DNA of 64,000 bases from Pagrus major (lineage: Eukaryota; Chordata; Actinopteri; Spariformes; Sparidae): contig NC_133223.1 of NCBI RefSeq assembly GCF_040436345.1, forward strand, positions 4,651,847 to 4,715,846, given 5' to 3'. The first letter of the stretch is position 1; every line of letters starts with the position of its first letter. A program made the position numbers and the translations under genes. A model generated the notes under the pieces. It worked only from the letters and a program-made list of their open reading frames with translations. It did not search any database and was not told where the DNA came from. Positions 46,324 to 63,422 of this stretch are shown one piece after another.

Positions 46324-48000
46324 TCATTCAGTGAAGCGCCTGAAGGACTGGACTGTCGGACTGACGGCACCCCAGTCGCCAGGCTTGCGGTATTCACCCT
46401 TCTCCAGGAAGTACTGGCGCCCACGGTAGTTAGGGTGCTCGTAGAAAACCCACCAGCCGTCGAAGACTTTGCAGGAGTTGACCTCTTTCCAGCGGAACTT
46501 CTCCAGAAGTGAGGGACAGTCCTCTGTGGCCTCGAAGACCTGACCCCCGAACTCTGCCTTCTCATACAGCTGCATCTTGTACAGTGTCCCACTGGTCTGG
46601 AGGGTGACAGGAGGGAATGAGGGAGACGGTGGGGGTATGGAAGTAGATGCCAGGGGGTTAAAATGGAAGATGGGTGTGAAGAGGTAGCAGGTGGAGAGTG
46701 GTGAATGAAGGGTGGAGGTGGTAGTTAGTGCAGGGGGTTGGGAAAGGATGGGATGTGGGGTCAGAGAAAAGGGGAAGGGGGGATATATAGGGAAATGAGA
46801 TTTGTATCTAACAAAAGGAAAATATGTTAGTAATACTGCACCACTAGCCTTTGATTGTGCCACATCAATTAGATAACTGACTTACATCAAACACCATCCC
46901 TCACTGTTTGCATTCTGTTTGCTCATTTAAAACTGTACACACAGCTTGTACCAACTACATTGATTTTTGTATGAGTGGCTTCCCTGCATCTGCCTACAGG
47001 CTGTGGGTCGGTTGGACCAAAGCCTAGTCATACAAATGGACTGACCCAGGTATTGGTCTACATTGAAAATGCCCTGCAGTCAGTGTTAACATTAACACCA
47101 TAGCATGACCTCTTCGATATGTCCATCAGTTGGTTTTGCTCTCCCCTGCACTCACTGAGGCTTTCAGTTAAACTAATTCCTGGCTGATTCATGAAACTCG
47201 AGTTTATAACCCACCAAGTCTAGCTCCTCTGCTTCTCAGCTGAGGAAAAATCCTACTAGGAGTCATATTTGGAAAGGTTAGTGGTTGATCAAGAGATCTG
47301 CAGCACATTCAAGAAAAGAAAAATAGATCTAAGAATCAGCAGCAGACAAGATCACAGGCGATGGCTGACTTACAAAGTGGATCATCTTGCAGGAGCTAAG
47401 GCGGTCATTGAGGCCCATCCAACGCTGGTACTCTGGGTACTCTCCCCTGGTCAGGACATACTGGTAACCCATGTAGTTGGGCCTCTCGTACACCACCCAG
47501 GCTCCACTCTCCACCCGGATGGAGTTGCAGCGGCTCAGGTAGGTGTGGAAATCAGAGCAGTCGCTATCGCACTCATAGCGACGGCCCTGGAAGTTCTTGT
47601 CCTCATAGAAGACAATCTGTGGGACGACACATGGGAGTCTTAGCTCCCACCCAGATTTCACACCATCTGCGATAGATTTACTCATGGGTGAGCCTTAGAA
47701 AGGTCACATTTTCCTGAGCAAAGATACACTTTACACCATTTTTTTCTAAGATTGCAAAGCCTTGGGAAACATTCTTTTGTCATGCTCTCAATGTGCAGCT
47801 TCAACGTCTAGCTGACTAAACCCATCAACACCTAGTGCTGCAAAAAACACTTGCCTCACCTGCAAGTGAGGCAAGTGCAAATCCCAATAATCCCCACAGA
47901 GAGACCTTAACCCACACATTCATACTTCACCTACGTATCACAGTGTTAGCTGACTCTATGTCCATGCTAGTCCCACTTTGTCTTAACTCACCCTGCCCAT
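46324..48000 (-). CDS. crygs: Gamma-S crystallin
   Basis: Three coding exons, right to left: 47992-48000 (9 bases, Met-Gly-Arg), 47374-47616 and 46324-46596; 174 residues (human 178). This is a soluble structural protein of the eye lens. Exon 2 encodes the first two Greek-key motifs ([39 protein letters not shown]). Exon 3 encodes the second pair ([40 protein letters not shown], ending VQSFRRFTE). One domain per exon after a tiny first exon is the standard gamma-crystallin layout. [15 protein letters not shown] and [19 protein letters not shown] are close to mammalian CRYGS, separating it from the fish gamma-M genes. An in-frame extension above exon 2 is intron. A TATA box lies at 48089. The crygs-tbccd1-dnajb11 order is as in human 3q27. 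Confidence 0.95.
47848..47877. other. Perfect 12-bp-stem hairpin in crygs intron 1
   Basis: CACTTGCCTCAC, loop CTGCAA, then GTGAGGCAAGTG: a perfect inverted repeat about 115 bases inside the intron from the exon 1 donor. Function unknown. Confidence 0.9.
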
Positions 48001-48088
48001 CTTGGATATAAGGTGTGGGATAGCCTTGGTGATGTTAAGTGATGGTTCCCCTGAGGTCTCGATGTTGCACTGGCCCCTCACCAGTCCC

Positions 48089-48095
48089 TTTTATA
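48089..48095 (-). promoter_or_regulatory. crygs: TATA box of crygs
   Basis: The minus strand reads GGGGATATAAAAGGGACTGG about 90 bases upstream of the ATG, which puts the transcription start near 48060. Gamma-crystallin promoters typically have a TATA box close to the start, which supports this. Confidence 0.75.
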
Positions 48096-48099
48096 TCCC

Positions 48100-48420
48100 C
48101 ACTTTACCACGATTATAAACAGCAACAGTGGAGGCAATAGGGGAACAATCGCTTTGTCATGAAAATGAGATCCAAAAATTGAGTCAGTGATTCTAGTGCT
48201 ATTCAGTTTTTCCAGAAAAGCGAGGAAGGATTACGGCATAATGGCCGGGCATGATAAGCGTCTATTGACCCCACTTCTCTACTGGCTGGGTTCAGTGCCC
48301 AGCCCCCGCTCCAGCTCTCGTACCATGCTACACATGCCAGCTCCACCAGTTTGCCCCCACCTGGTGAGGACCTGCCAACTCATGACTTATTTCTGCCTTA
48401 TGGATGAATCCAGATACAGC
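48100..48420. other. crygs upstream region
   Basis: No coding exon is supported. It should hold crygs promoter-proximal elements, but I cannot name a lens-factor site with confidence. Confidence 0.35.
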
Positions 48421-48426
48421 AGTGTT

Positions 48427-49890
48427 CAATGGTGGGAGAAGTATTCAGACCCTTTATTCAAGTCAAAGTAGCAATACCCCACTACAAAAATACTCTACTA
48501 CAAGTAAAAGCCCTCCATTCAAAATCTCACTTGAATGAAAGTACAGAAATATAAGATATTAGTATTAGAAGTAGTCTTGCAGGAAACGGCCCCCGTTGGT
48601 TATATTGTCATGTTATAAATTGCATATATTTTATCAAATATTAGATTATCGCTGATGCATTCATTTTCAAGCAGCGTTTTACGAGTTGTCTATAAATATG
48701 CATTGTATTTTATGTCATTTACATTTTGTATGTAAGGTGTGGAGCAAAGCAAGTTGTAAATATAGTTGCAAAAAAATGTAGTAGACTAATAAGTGGAGGT
48801 ATACAGTGACATTAAAGGTGCAATATGTAAGAATTTTAGTTAAAAACCATTAAAAAATGTACTAAATTTATCAACATAATGTCAAGAAATAACAGTTTTG
48901 ACATAATGGCGTCTACGTATTGTGCTGCAGAGATACTAAAATGAGCATACCATCCAGTTAGCCCTGTCCCGTTCTGGTCCGAAGGTCCCATGCTAGCAGT
49001 GCAAACACAGACACTCCCCCTTTGCTCCTCGCTCCCAGGCTGGACTGCTAACTGCACAGCTAACAGAGCTAAGTAGCTAACAGTAGCTACAGTTAGCAGC
49101 AGTTAACGGTTATGCTGTCCCCTATTTCTTTTAAGTATGAATTTGACAGGAATCCAATTCTTACATATTACACCTTTTAATGGAAATACTCAAGTAAAAT
49201 ACAAGTAACTGAAGGAGCTCAGCCTTTGCAAATGTTACTATCACGTTTTTCTAGGAATCAGTCCGTCAGTGAATCTTTTAAACTTAGTATTTATAGTTTG
49301 TGTTTGTCCTGCCAAAAAGGAATACAACAATCTGTAAACTTCTGATAAACTCTGCAACTTCTATTTTTGTTTGTTTCCCTCAAGCTGCAAGCTATGTGTG
49401 TCTCTGGCTCTCTCCCTGTTTTCTCCTCCTACTCCTTTTTTCACTCAGGTTGGACCATAGGCTGCACAGGAATCTCTCTCTCGGGCCTCACAGAAATGCC
49501 GGATCTGAGTTGTCGTCCTCTTACTGTAAGACCCCCTCGGGGATGGGATGGAGAGGAGGTCGTGTGGCTTGGGGACCACACGGTGACACCTCTGCCTGCT
49601 CACTCATCCTTCTGGATCCACGCTCTTCACATATATTGTATATAATCTACTTGTGTCAGATATTTTGTCACTCAATCAATATATATATATGCATTTTCCC
49701 TGTGACAAGGGTTTTTTTAAGGATTTTTTCCTCACTTGAATCGAGGGTCAAAGGATAGAGGATGTAATACATTGTAAAGATTGTAGAACCCACTGAGGCA
49801 ATGTGATTTGTAATTTTGGGTCATGTAAATAAAATCTGACTTGAAGGTTTACCTAAATATGGTACTTGTACTTACCACATTCCACCACTG
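48427..49890. mobile_element. hAT-like non-autonomous transposon with nested insertions
   Basis: The left end CAATGGTGGGAGAAGTATTC and right end TACCACATTCCACCACTG are inverted partners, and AGTGTT directly abuts both outer sides. The inner sequence AAGTCAAAGTAGCAATACCC...ACTACAAGTAAAAG is typical of this abundant fish family. It is interrupted by a TTAA-ended MITE (48812-49180). A further block (about 49370-49845) ends GTCATGTAAATAAAATCTGA, a LINE- or SINE-like tail. The longest frames here are non-coding by-products. Confidence 0.7.
48812..49180. mobile_element. TTAA-ended MITE nested in the hAT-like element
   Basis: The ends TTAAAGGTGCAATATGTAAG and CTTACATATTACACCTTTTAA are inverted partners with TTAA at each edge. 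It belongs to the same end family as the copies at 9384 and 16929. The interior has repeated GCTAACAG/TAGCTAACAGTAGCTA units. Confidence 0.75.
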
Positions 49891-52037
49891 AGTGTTGAAT
49901 AATCACAAATGCAACAAATAGCACAGTTTGTAAATAATGATGCATTTCAGTGTATTTCTTTATTACTCAGATGAACTGGTTCCCATCATACCAAAACTGG
50001 ACATTATGCTGTTTCCAAAGGACTGAAGAGACAGAATCAAAATATCCAAAACAAATGCAGGAGGTGATCCTGTCAAAATCTTTATTTATTAACGATAATG
50101 ATCAAAAACTATATTGTGCTCTTCATATAGTACCGGTAGAGGAGCGTGTCTTCAAATCACAGGGTAGGTGTTCAAGGTAGGCAACAGCAGTAAGACATTT
50201 AGTGTCATCACTTCCATCTTGAAAATGAAAAGACACATCCCAGCATTTTGAAAACTTTTACAGTGTTCTCTAATATGTAACATTTTAAAAGTACTGTTTT
50301 TTTTATCAAGTCCATCTTTCCTTATTAACTCCCCATAAGTGATGCAGGTCTGTTGTTTGTAATGAGTTTCCCTATCTGTGAATAAGAGGAAATTGTAATG
50401 AACCAAAGTGTACAAACAGGAAGCTAATAGCCTGAAGTACACTTGGAGGTATGGAATGCTATAAATGGTACTGTAGGCAGGGTAGATTTAATAAAAATAA
50501 TCTTATTATAATGCTAAAATATACATATTCATAAGGGTGAATTCATCCAAAAATGATCATTAGGCAACATCTGGCCACAATTCTGCAAACTCACCAAATG
50601 TTATTTTTTCCACATTTGGCACAATAAACAGCAAATCAGCTATTTAGATATTATTGAAGAAATTCATAATAAGTCCACAACAAAAATTGCTGCTTCACTG
50701 CTCATGTTGTACTTGTACTGGCCACACTGCAGTCACTGTCAGAGAAAATATTTCCTTTTGACCGCTGGCAAAACACCTACTGTGATATCAATAATTGGGA
50801 TGTGGCAAAAAAAAATATAACACACATGAACGACTGAGCCCCTGAACAGCAGGGTAGCTATTGTTGACTTACCCTATGAACATACAATATGACAGATGGA
50901 CGGTGCAGTAACATACCTACAATAAATTATGTTAATATTCTTTCTTTACCTCCATTCAGAAAAAACTTGATTGCTATTTTTAACATTCTATTAACACAAG
51001 AAATTCTATGACCTGAGTTACTGTAGGCGCACTAACATGTCTTTAATACCCAAAGTGCTAAATCATTCATCTACATTCTCCAGCTTTAAATGCATGTGTC
51101 AACTTCCCTTACTTAAAATATACTTTTTTACAGAAAATAGCATGTAGTTACATATGTGAGCACAACTGAGAAGAAATGGTGACACTTGCTCTGGACTGTA
51201 TGGAAGAGAACCAAAGTGCTTACAGCAGTCATTGTTCTCCAGGAACCCGACCTCAGTTCAGCAGCAGCCAATCATAGGTGCTTTAAGTTCCTCTAATGGT
51301 CGCTGCATGCTGACTCCAAGACACAAAGTAAATCACTTTTTTACACAAGAACAATGGGTGGTAGGTAGTTTTCAGTTCTCAAACTGTGTCTTAATGTAGG
51401 TGTTTTGGAATGATTACATATTAAAGATCTATTAATGCTTCAAGAGAACAGATTTTAGGGCATGTCTGCCTGACTGTCACATTCCATCAGTACCTTGTCT
51501 TTATTCCTCCTCAGCTGCACCCACTGCCTTTAACCAAATTTAGATTTTCTGTCTCCAAAAGATGACGTTCAGCAGTAAACCAAAAACTAGGCTCTCTCAC
51601 AATGTCCCTTTAAACGTCTGTGGTGTCTTCACAGATGCTATGTTTATTTCAGTCTACAGCTCCCCTCAAAACAGTGTTGCTTGGGATGTTGTTTTACAAC
51701 ATGCCAATCCACTCCCTACTTGGCTGAGACAGGTTAAGGATTTAGCTGCCTTTTGTTAAGAGGAACTTAAAATGCAGCCCATACCAGCCTTCCACTCAAG
51801 AATGAGAGGGACATAAGTTGCTATAAAAGCTGCATCAACAGACTTGACAGATTAAGGTGCAAATAACCATGACCATACTGCACAATAATACTGGCAGCTA
51901 ACATAGTAATGAACTTACGGGAGCTCCAAATATCAGTAAGACCATATGGAGCCTGGATGTGCATTCTGTTATGCTACCCTAATTTACAGGTACAATTATC
52001 CTGCTGGCTATGACCCAAACAAGACTATCCTAACAAC
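49891..52037. other. Spacer and probable tbccd1 3'UTR
   Basis: AT-rich, with no supported coding exon on either strand. A reverse AATAAA at 51500-51505 is a candidate tbccd1 poly(A) signal, giving a 3'UTR of about 550 bases; others exist further left. Nothing else stands out. Confidence 0.4.
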
Positions 52038-55000
52038 TCAACAAGCCATAGGTGACTGTCCAACTGCCCGCCCAGTCCTCACATGTTTGGCATCATTAAC
52101 TTGGGGCATGTCCATCGCAGGCCCATTGGAGTACTTTGAGGAGGCTATCGTGGGTGGAATAAGGCTGTCAAGTTCCTGCCTGTGCCCCGTTTCCAGGAGC
52201 CACTCATGGAATTTGACCTCCACCAACTCCTTAAACTGCTGCTTCTGCTCCCTGGAGAACATAAATGAGAAATCAGTTACAACAGAAAAATGAGAAAACA
52301 AGAAAGAGGAGGAAAGAAACCGGAGGTGGGAGAGATTAGTGTAAAAACACTGTAATATAGAAATCAATCAGGCTCTTTCCCTCATGAAATGGCATCCTAT
52401 GATGATTTCCCTGTTGTTCCCTGTGCTGTCAGGGTCACATAAAGTGCAGAGCCCCTCAAGCAAGTTTTGTGACACCAATGCCATCATTGAACTCCATAAT
52501 ATCCCACTAGCAGAGTAGCTAACTCACATTCTTATTGATTTTTGGAATGGCTGTTCCATTATCACCTTCCACTAATTAAAATAGCACACTGGACAATGGA
52601 ATAAAAAAAAATCATTTACATACATGCATAGATGACCGATTGTTAAATTACTATCAGATATATCTAATTTTTTTTTTAAAAGTAACTTCACCAATTTTAC
52701 AATTTACAAGTCTTGGGGAGTGAGACTGCGTATGTGATAAAAGTAGTATCAAGCCTTTTGTGGCTCCAGAGGAAGCTGCTTGTAATCTGCTAAATTGCCG
52801 CTAGTGATGTCACTTAGTGGCTACGCTGCATTTTGGGTAATGTAGGCACCAGGTTTTGAGAAGGAAGAAGAATGTGTGGAGGTGATATCTCTGGTTCTGC
52901 TGAATCGATTTTGATCTTTTTTTTTTAAACTGTCCATAATGAGTCCAACAGTGTTATAGTAGTACAATGCTAGACCAGTGGACTGCATTTCAAAACCTTG
53001 TGCATACATTACCTATAATGCAACTGCTAGTGAGATCACTGGAGGCAATTTATCAGATTACATGCTCTGGAGCCACACAAGGCTTTACGCTACTTTTTTC
53101 ACGTATGCAGTAGTACTCCAAGACCTTTAAACACACTTTAATGTACAAAGTTGGCGGAGTTACCCTTTAATAACAGAGAGATGAAGACCTGACTGCCACT
53201 CACTTGTTTAGCCGGGCCTCCATCACAGTCTTCTGCCACTTCTGTATCCTCTTCTCCTTTTCATCAAGTGCTGCCTGATATGGAGGAGGTAATCCCCCAG
53301 GCACCTCACATGTGTCACCCTCCATCTGGAAAGGCACAACCAGTGTGTGAAACTCAGCTGGGGGCAGCAGGCGGTAGCAGACAGTGTCTGGGTTGGACGA
53401 TGCGTTGAGAGAGGTGTTGACGAGGCCCTCGGTCCCCAGAAGCAAGGGTCGATCCCAGGCACTGGGGACTACTGCCAGCCCCACACTGGCCATATGATCC
53501 TCCATGGAGGGGTAAAATGTGTGGAAAGGCCCCAGTGTAATGTCTGTGTTTCCAGGTAGGAGCAAGGGGCGGGTGGGCGTCAAGACGTGAATAGTGCAAC
53601 ATGAGGAGGCTCCGACAGCGATCCTGCCAGCCACACACACCACCCGCACGTTCTGACAGCTGTGGATGTGGACGCTGGTCTCAACAGGACCTAGAACCAC
53701 AGTGCTGTCCCGGCATTTGTCCACACTGACTGATCTGAAGAAGCAGACGCAACAAAAAAACATGACTGATGAACTGTGTCCCAAATAGTCCATAACACAA
53801 CATATATTAATGGTAGCTAGGGCGGCACAACTAATAGAAATGTTATCAGAATCACAATAAGGCCCAGTCAGCAATATCCAAATCACACAACCTACCTACA
53901 ACGTACAACTCTTGTTCTCCAGATGTAAGGGAACATGCTTGTTTGGTACAGACCCCAACACATGTCACATCATCATCATCATTTCAATGTTTTTTTCAGT
54001 GAAAATGAAAATTTTGATGCAAAAATAATCATTCCCACTAATCATGAATCATATTGCAATATCTGCCAAAATAAACACAATATGATTTTTAGTCCCTTCT
54101 CATGCAGCCCAAATGGAAGTTAATCTCACCTTAGAGGTGACAGAAGGTATATGAAGGCATCCGAGCATCTGTGGATTTTGATGTTGGCACCAGTCAGCTT
54201 GTCTGAGGTTTTAGCCAGGGTCTGTTTGAACACTTGCGACATCAGCACCATCTTACTGCCTGGTGGAGCCATGTGTGTGTTTCGGGCTATTTTAGCTCTC
54301 TTCATGGCCCCCTCTACTGTAATGCAGAGAAAACAAGTCGACAGTCAAAGAAATGATGATGACTGTAAAGGAGCACTTAAAACACACACACACACACCAC
54401 ACCTTTACAACACTGTATTCCTGACTTTTAATTATTTCCCCTCAGAGACAATGTTCTAAAACTATGGTACAGACTTCTAAGAAACTGCAATATAAAACCT
54501 GATTTAAGAACATTTTAGATACCTTGTTGAGCCCAGGCTAGCTTCTTGCCTGAGCGCAGGCAGGCAGTTATCCCAAAGGGGTTGAGTGTGAGGCTCTGCT
54601 GGAGGCACGACAGTAGCTTGTGCAGGGGGAAAGAGTGGGTCAGTGTGGAGTAGCCAGCTTGTGTCTGGAGTGGACCTTTGGTCAGCAGCCTGTGGATAGG
54701 CTGGACAGCTCTGCCATGACAAACTGAACCCTCCAGGAGCAGGCCCAAGCTGCGCACCGCCTCCAGGGATATCTGGCAAAACACAACTGAAGAATCAGCT
54801 ACAGTGCATCTTTTGATGGGAATGGTTATTTCTTTTAGAGGTTCATTTCAGTCGAATTTTTAAAAAAGCACAGGTGAATGTAGCTGCAAAACATACTATT
54901 CTGTAAGCAAAGATTTTTCTTGTCACTAGTGTCAAAGATATTCGTGATTATCCCGATTTATGATTATCTTAGTAATAGAAATTCACCATGATCCACTAAT

Positions 55001-56538
55001 GTTTTTAATTTTGCTTATGTGTTATTATCGCAATCCACAATAAAATCCTTTAATGTCCCATCCCTTATTGAGTCTGCCTTCTACATTTACATTTACATTT
55101 AGAGCATTTAGCAGACGCTTTTGTCCAAAGCGACTTACAGTAAGTACGTTTGTCACAAGAAAGAAACCACAACATAACACCGTCACTTCTATTACGTTCT
55201 GAGCAGGTCGTGTACAGTGGGTTTTTTAAGTTTTTGCCCGCTGCAGCCAAAAACAACACTATGAGAAATAAGGGTGAACCAGAACAGTTAAGTTGAGCCG
55301 GACAGCTAAACAATGAGCTGAAACTCTTTATAAAGCTCTGTAAAGCCGAGGGGAGCTGCAGATTCAGATGAAATTCTCTGCAAGTTCATCTCTATGAACG
55401 ACACCCTTCACATTGTCATTTGATACATTTTTATTATGAAGTCTGTTGCTGTTGTCGCAGGATGTGTCCACATACCTGGCAATCTCTAAGGGCCTGACCA
55501 GACTGTGACAGTTGGCCTGGCTCCACCAGCAGCTCCAGAATCTCAGCTAGGTGACTTTGTACAAATGACAGGTGGGCCTGGTCATCCCAGTTCTGCTGAT
55601 CCAAACAGAAACAACAAAAGAACTGTGAGTGGCTCGTCTTGAAGAGACATTATTGATGTTATCAGCCTGTCTTTTGTAGTTCACAGTTACAGTGACCTTG
55701 TTCTGAGAGCTAGTCTTGGCCTCTCGGTCTGATGGAGAGGGCGAACGAGTACGATGACTGGGCCACTCTTCACCAATCAGAGAGGTACGCAGAGACACAC
55801 GGTTCAGCTGCTGGATGTAGAGGAAGAGGAGGAACTGCAGTGTGTCCACAGACAACTGAAATGAACAGGAGAAAAAGAAACAAAGGTGCATATCAATGTG
55901 TAGCTCCTCCTCATAGTTAAGAGCAGGGCTACAACAACATACACCTCTGCCTGGGGCAAAATGCAACAATACAATGAGCAACACACCTTTGAGAAAGAGT
56001 CAGACATAATACAAAACAGCTAAGCGACAAGACAAGATAGTATTACATTCTGAGATAAATTGAGGCCTTTGGACAAGTAATTGTAACTAGATGTACTCCA
56101 CCCCTGTCATTTTTTTTACCTTGTTCCTTTGTTGTTCAAGCTCAGTTTTTGAAGAGCACTGGGAAAGACACTCTGCCCACTCCAGCCTCTCCTCTGGAGT
56201 GTGGCCAGTAAGTAAGTCAAAAGTCTCAAAGTAGAGCCATGCGAGGTCTTCTGGGAGCTGGAGCTTTCCACAGGCGATATGTCTCCACATGGGCCAGCCC
56301 AAAATGGGGAAGCAGCCATCCCGTGTTCGGACGTAGCTCGCCATCTTGCGAAGATAGTGCAGGCTGAGCTTGGAGGGGGGAGCCACCTAAAATGGCATTA
56401 ACTCCAGTTATTTTACAACATTTGCATCCACTGGATGATGTCAATATATTTAATTGATTGGGAGCGTATATTTACCTGCAGGGCACCCAGTAAGAAGGGT
56501 TCCATGCGTGGCCATATGCTCACCCTGTCTGCCTCCAT
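52038..56538 (-). CDS. tbccd1: TBCCD1, TBCC domain-containing protein 1
   Basis: Complete in 8 coding exons, right to left: 56476-56538, 56120-56386, 55697-55855, 55476-55592, 54523-54772, 54130-54316, 53204-53734, 52038-52251; 595 residues (human 557). The family is related to tubulin cofactor C and RP2. TBCCD1 localises to the centrosome and is needed for centrosome and Golgi positioning. The start MEADRVSIWPRMEPFLLGAL and later LSVDTLQFLLFLYIQQLN and TSLIGEEWPS match the family. The C-CAP/TBCC region falls in exons 6-7 (IKIHRCSDAFIYLLSPLR, VVLGPVETSVHIHSC, HVLTPTRPLLLPGNTDI). The C-terminal KFHEWLLETGHRQELDSLIP matches human, but the frame continues about 40 residues further. An upstream non-coding exon with donor near 57197 (AAA then GTAAGG) is likely, because an acceptor-like AAG lies right before the start region. 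It is divergent from dnajb11. Confidence 0.95.
52676..53170. mobile_element. Long-arm foldback MITE in tbccd1 intron 7
   Basis: The two halves, 52676-52850 and 52990-53170, are inverted partners (GCCTTTTGTGGCTCCAGAG against CTCTGGAGCCACACAAGGC; TACATTACCCAAAATGCAGC-like blocks near the centre). Both ends show TTAAA/TTTAA. It matches a common fish dispersed repeat. Confidence 0.7.
55083..55330 (+). repeat. Common teleost dispersed repeat (CATTTAGCAGACGCTTTT type)
   Basis: (ACATTT)n followed by AGCATTTAGCAGACGCTTTT and CCAAAGCGACTTACAGTAAG, a very abundant fish motif. The right edge is uncertain. It lies in tbccd1 intron 5. Confidence 0.55.
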
Positions 56539-57750
56539 CCTTAAAGACAAAGGAAACAAGAAACATGTCAGACACATGATACACTGGTATGTTTGGATTT
56601 CACACCATAAGAAAGCAGTTTACGTGAGTACAGTATACATGTCAGTTGTAATTTAAACTTTTGAATCACATGACATTACAGAGCAATTATTGCATTAACT
56701 ATTAATTTTCTTAACAACGAGCTGTAGTGAGGCTTGCTCATATTTATCTTTATGTACAGCCCACGGACTGACCATACAAGTGCACCAACATGATGGTAAG
56801 ATGACATGATGGCCGTTTGAAAATAGGTGTTTGTATGTCGTTCATTTAACACGGTGGCAGACACCTCCTGCAGCGCCCCTGTGACGCTCCCATGACAACT
56901 GGCAGCCAGTCTGCTCATGCCATCAACACCTGACTTTGCAAAATGATAACTTTGGCACGCTAACCAAGCTGACTCTTAGCTAAAACTAACCCAGTAAGAC
57001 AGAACATAAATATGCACATAACTCATTTCTTGTTATGACGGAACCTTGAAAAGCAGTTTGATAGCTGTAGGACTGGCTGAACTGTTGTTTTTCTCAAAGT
57101 TAACTTCACCAAACTAGGGCTCGCCAGCTAGCTACAGTTAGCTAGCAAGCCTAGCAAGGGACAGAAGGATGGGAGACAACTGTGTCTTTGCCCTTACTTT
57201 CAGCCTTTGTCTTCGTCCAGGCAAAAGCAATACTCCGTGTCGATGGGTCCAGTTACTCATACGTGAAAGTACAGATAAGAACGAGTCTTCCCGTTGATGC
57301 GGTTTGTTGTGATTAGAGGCAGACCCCGGAGTCAGACGCACATCTGCCGTCCTTCCTATTTGGCGCCCTCCTCTCTGTCGAACAGACCTGAACTGACATC
57401 TGTTGCGCGCAGCTCGCGGGGGCGCGCTTTAGCTTGCACTATGAGAACCACGTTTGGTTTCCATACTGTAAGAAAAAATATTTTTGCTGTAATTGAATCC
57501 ATACGTACATTTTAAACACTTCCGAGAAAACCAGTGTCCATTATTGTTTGAAATACCAGATGCTGTAGTAGACGAAGAATGAGAAATGTTTCTTTAATGT
57601 TGGGCGGGGCTTTGACTGAGAGGCGGATATCCCGACATCCAGTGGGCGGGCTTTCGCTGACAGGAGGAAGGAGGCTTGTGACTGGCAGCGGGATCCAACC
57701 TTCAAAAGCCGGCTCTTCTTCAGCTACCTCCTTAAGAAATACTGGGATCT
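56539..57750. promoter_or_regulatory. Bidirectional tbccd1/dnajb11 promoter interval
   Basis: The start codons are 1.2 kb apart and divergent. There is no TATA box. Two GC boxes (GGGCGGGGC at 57602-57610 and GTGGGCGGG at 57642-57650) lie 100-150 bases before the dnajb11 ATG. A GC-rich patch (CTCGCGGGGGCGCGC) lies near 57412-57426. The tbccd1 leader exon is probably within 57198-57350. I did not find a convincing ER-stress element, although the family is ER-stress inducible. Confidence 0.5.

Positions 57751-63422
<5,672 letters not shown>

Noticed and set aside
46251-46592. Minus-strand 113-codon frame overlapping the crystallin
   Set aside because: Out of frame with the clear crygs exon 3 and of Ser/Arg-rich shadow composition.
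49300-49758. 152-codon plus-strand open frame
   Set aside because: It lies within nested repeat sequence upstream of crygs, has no recognisable domain and crosses element boundaries.
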